DNA from: JBMNSK01 sp050945155
Lineage (GTDB): Bacteria; Actinomycetota; Coriobacteriia; Coriobacteriales; Eggerthellaceae
NCBI GenBank assembly: GCA_050945155.1
Contig: JBMNSK010000007.1
Location: forward strand, 1-53,405
Length of the DNA: 53,405 nucleotides
Direction: 5' to 3'
Shown here piece after piece: positions 51,397 to 53,405 of this stretch. Numbering within the stretch: the first letter of the stretch is position 1; each line of letters begins with the position of its first letter. The position numbers and the translations under genes were made by a program. The notes under the pieces were generated by a model. It was not told where the DNA came from and made no database searches. It saw only the letters and a list, made by a program, of their open reading frames with translations.

Positions 51397-51403
51397 TTCA
51401 GAT

Positions 51404-52279
51404 ATGTCGTTTCGGACAGTGATTATTGAGAATCCTTGTAGGCTGCATTACCAAGGCGGTTACTTAGTAGTGCGCAAGGAAGATGAAACTGTAAAGATTC
51501 ATTTGTCCGAAATAGCATCAGTAATCCTTCAAACGGAACAAGTGTATATAAGCGCATATCTACTTACTGAGTTGTCTAAGCAGAAGGTGTCTTTCGTAGT
51601 CTCCGATGAAAAAAGTAACCCAATTGGGCAGTGTTTACCAATTTATGGTGCGCACAACGTAAGTAAACGCATACACGAGCAGCTTGAATGGGGCGAGCCC
51701 ATTAAAAAGAGAGTGTGGCAAAGAGTTGTACGTGACAAGATAGGCTCTCAGGCAGAGTTTCTTACTTCGCGCGAATATTGCGAAGGAAACATTCTTAAAT
51801 TAATGATTGCGGAAGTTAGATCAGGGGATACTACGAACAGAGAAGCTCAAGCTGCAAGAATATATTTTGCTTCGCTTTTTGGTACAGATTTCAACCGGTC
51901 CTACGAGTGTCCTTTAAATGCTGCTCTTAATTACGGATACGCTATATTGCTCTCCATGGTTAACAGAGAAATAGTTTCTCGTGGCTATTTAACCCAATGC
52001 GGCATATGTCATCGAAGCGAGTATAACCAATTTAATCTTGCATGCGATCTAATGGAGCCTTTTAGACCAGCAGTAGATAAACTTGTCGTAGATTCACTTG
52101 CCTCCGATTTTGACACCGATGTAAAGCATACCCTTGTTGACATTGGTAATCATGGCATGGAATACAAAGACGGATCCTATCGCTTGTCATCAGTAGTGAG
52201 TCTCTATATTCAAGATTGCCTCAATGCGTTGAATAAGAAAATTGCCGTTGAAGATATTGCAGGTTTCAGAATTTTATGA
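51404..52279 (+). CDS. cas1: Cas1 (type II-A) adaptation integrase
   Basis: Metal-dependent integrase of 291 residues that inserts new spacers as a Cas1-Cas2 complex. The catalytic Glu is E147 (NREAQAARIYF); the His is in GICHRSEYNQFNLACDLMEP, followed by the acidic FRPAVDKLV segment. AAAGGA precedes the ATG, which starts 7 bases after the true cas9 stop. The stop overlaps cas2 in ATGA. Confidence 0.96.
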   Translation: MSFRTVIIENPCRLHYQGGYLVVRKEDETVKIHLSEIASVILQTEQVYISAYLLTELSKQKVSFVVSDEKSNPIGQCLPIYGAHNVSKRIHEQLEWGEPIKKRVWQRVVRDKIGSQAEFLTSREYCEGNILKLMIAEVRSGDTTNREAQAARIYFASLFGTDFNRSYECPLNAALNYGYAILLSMVNREIVSRGYLTQCGICHRSEYNQFNLACDLMEPFRPAVDKLVVDSLASDFDTDVKHTLVDIGNHGMEYKDGSYRLSSVVSLYIQDCLNALNKKIAVEDIAGFRIL

Positions 52280-52617
52280 GCGCTACTTCCAAAAAACGGG
52301 TGAGGTTCATGAGGCTTGTCTTATTTTTCGATTTACCAGTGGAGACCGAAAGAGATAGAAAGGAATACCGGCAGTTTCGCAAGTTTCTTATCCATGAAGG
52401 ATATCTCATGTTGCAGGAATCTGTTTATTCAAAGCTTGTTACAACGGATGTAAACGCAAGTGGTGAGATTGCAAGGCTGAGAAAACATCGACCCCCGTCT
52501 GGACTGGTACAAGTTTTGAAAGTAACAGAAAAGCAATTTGAAACGATGGTGTATATCACCGGAAACCGCGAGAGCTATGAAGAAATAGATACGCTTGAGG
52601 AATTAATAGTGCTATGA
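52276..52617 (+). CDS. cas2: Cas2 (type II-A)
   Basis: 113-residue ferredoxin-fold partner of Cas1 in spacer integration. RLVLFFDLPVETERDRKEYR is the usual first strand, with the conserved Asp; the YSKLVTTD segment and GLVQVLKVTEKQFE follow the type II-A pattern. It overlaps cas1 and csn2 by four bases each (ATGA), so translation is coupled. Confidence 0.96.
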   Translation: MSATSKKRVRFMRLVLFFDLPVETERDRKEYRQFRKFLIHEGYLMLQESVYSKLVTTDVNASGEIARLRKHRPPSGLVQVLKVTEKQFETMVYITGNRESYEEIDTLEELIVL

Positions 52618-53294
52618 AACTTGCATTTGAAGGGTTTGAGAAGCCAATTGAGCTCTTGCAGGGGCAAGTAACAACCTTAGAAATTGAAAACAAGACGCTG
52701 TTTTCTCGAGTTGTTCAGTCACTTGTTTCGAAAGGTGGTGAGCCCGAAGAGCCTTTCTCGCTTTGGATAGGCGAAAAGAGGGTAAATCCGGACTCTGTAT
52801 TCTTCTATGTGCCGGATATTTTCAATTTGCCTTACTCAAATCATGCTCTTGAATCAGAGCTGTATGAGAGCTTACATGAAGAGTTCTTGGTAGATAACGA
52901 TAAACGGATTGAATTGGAAAATTTAGTAAATGAGGTTGAAGATTTAGTAAGTAAAACTGCATTGAGTTTTAGTTCTAGCTATTCCTTTGGTCTATCATGG
53001 AAGTTAGACAAGTTGCTGAAAGCACTTGATTTTCGCGTTGGTTTTGAGACAAACGCAAGGCTCATTGATAACTTAATAGAGTTTATTACTTTTCTCCATG
53101 ATATTCGATTCAAGAAATGGGTTGTATTTATTAATCTCAAGCTTTTTTTCAATCAAAATGACCTCGATACATTTCTGAACCAAGCAAATTTTTTTAATAT
53201 TTCTTGTCTTTTGCTAGAGTCAATACATAATGTTTCTATCTACGAAAATGAAAATAAATACAGTATTGACCAGGCATTATTCGAGCATTGGTAA
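52614..53294 (+). CDS. csn2: Csn2, type II-A adaptation protein
   Basis: 226-residue Csn2, near the canonical length, which forms tetrameric rings on DNA ends and is needed for spacer acquisition in type II-A systems. The start MKLAFEGFEKPIEL and the middle FVPDIFNLPYSNHALESELY-like region (YVPDIFNLPYSNHALES) are typical. The presence of csn2 fixes the subtype. The gene is clearly AT-rich. It overlaps cas2 in ATGA, and the array begins 52 bases after its stop. Confidence 0.9.
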   Translation: MKLAFEGFEKPIELLQGQVTTLEIENKTLFSRVVQSLVSKGGEPEEPFSLWIGEKRVNPDSVFFYVPDIFNLPYSNHALESELYESLHEEFLVDNDKRIELENLVNEVEDLVSKTALSFSSSYSFGLSWKLDKLLKALDFRVGFETNARLIDNLIEFITFLHDIRFKKWVVFINLKLFFNQNDLDTFLNQANFFNISCLLLESIHNVSIYENENKYSIDQALFEHW

Positions 53295-53346
53295 TGTATC
53301 TCCTTCAGAATGGCCGTTTCTTTGCAGCGGAAAACTTACTCCATCG
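53295..53346 (+). promoter_or_regulatory. CRISPR leader (short)
   Basis: Only 52 bases separate the csn2 stop from the first repeat. The leader-repeat junction reads ACTCCATCG before GTTTTGG. The array promoter must lie here or within the AT-rich end of csn2; no clear -10/-35 pair is seen in the gap. Confidence 0.55.
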
Positions 53347-53405
53347 GTTTTGGAGTAGCGTCATTCTGACTGGTCATCAAACCAAAAACCAGAACCAGAC
53401 GGTAC
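53347..53405 (+). CRISPR. Start of a type II-A CRISPR array: one repeat and a partial spacer
   Basis: A 36-base unit (53347-53382) begins GTTTTGGAGTAG and ends GGTCATCAAAC, the length and end pattern of type II-A repeats. It is validated by its complementarity to the tracrRNA anti-repeat. The following 23 bases (53383-53405) are the start of the first spacer; the rest of the array is outside the window. Confidence 0.85.

Noticed and set aside
1..53405. tRNA or rRNA genes
   Set aside because: No cloverleaf with a GGTTCGAATCC-type T-loop and no rRNA-like stretch was noticed on either strand; a tRNA scan would be decisive.
1..53405. Insertion sequences, integrases or prophage genes
   Set aside because: No transposase, integrase or phage structural protein is encoded, and no flanking terminal inverted repeats were seen, even around the CRISPR locus.

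Overview
The window looks like a chromosomal segment of a low-to-mid GC Actinomycetota of the class Coriobacteriia (Eggerthella, Slackia, Cryptobacterium, Olsenella or Atopobium relatives). The reasons are indirect: strong Shine-Dalgarno use, a LuxR-type regulator with an integral-membrane N-terminus, sortase-anchored Cna_B and InlB-repeat surface proteins, argG/argH, a YfcC-family carrier, and a type II-A CRISPR locus. The genus cannot be fixed from sequence reading alone.

Layout. Positions 1-4800 hold a sugar-phosphate dehydrogenase (5' end cut off by the window), a GatZ/KbaZ-type tagatose-bisphosphate aldolase subunit, a tandem LicD-family protein and an SRAP (HMCES/YedK) protein. Positions 5157-7481 encode an LPVTG adhesin behind a structured leader. 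From 7950 to 15136 follow a DUF2252 protein, an LtrA-family gene broken by a one-base frameshift, MarR, a methyltransferase without a credible start codon, a DsbA/FrnE-like protein, and an EamA exporter divergent from a LysR gene. From 15150 to 24710 are an AGCS amino-acid symporter, an XRE/membrane protein, argH and argG with a possible leader attenuator, an esterase-like hydrolase, a short-chain dehydrogenase and an MFS transporter.

Positions 25094-36000 are rich in surface and envelope functions: a thioester-domain adhesin (LPDTG), a membrane-anchored EEP-family phosphoesterase, a CDF metal exporter, two small membrane proteins, two InlB-repeat proteins with MPDTG and MPATG anchors, a PEBP-family protein and an MFS transporter. 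No sortase gene is present in the window. Positions 36000-46445 carry an Rrf2/ZIP metal operon, an AEC carrier, a 3-hydroxyacyl-CoA dehydrogenase divergent from a LysR gene, a flavodoxin-like reductase, an aldo/keto reductase, an HD hydrolase, a GNAT acetyltransferase, the membrane LuxR regulator and a YfcC carrier.

The right end (about 46550-53405) is a type II-A CRISPR-Cas locus: a tracrRNA on the minus strand, then cas9-cas1-cas2-csn2 and the first repeat of an array cut off by the window end. The main observation is that cas9 is out of frame near its 3' end. The last roughly 65 codons, including the conserved terminal motif of the PAM-interacting domain, lie in the +1 frame immediately after a run of seven A (51188-51194). 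The 1439-residue reading is therefore a truncated Cas9; restoring the frame gives about 1493 residues ending 7 bases before cas1. This may be a mutation, a phase-variable or slippage-corrected tract, or a sequencing error.
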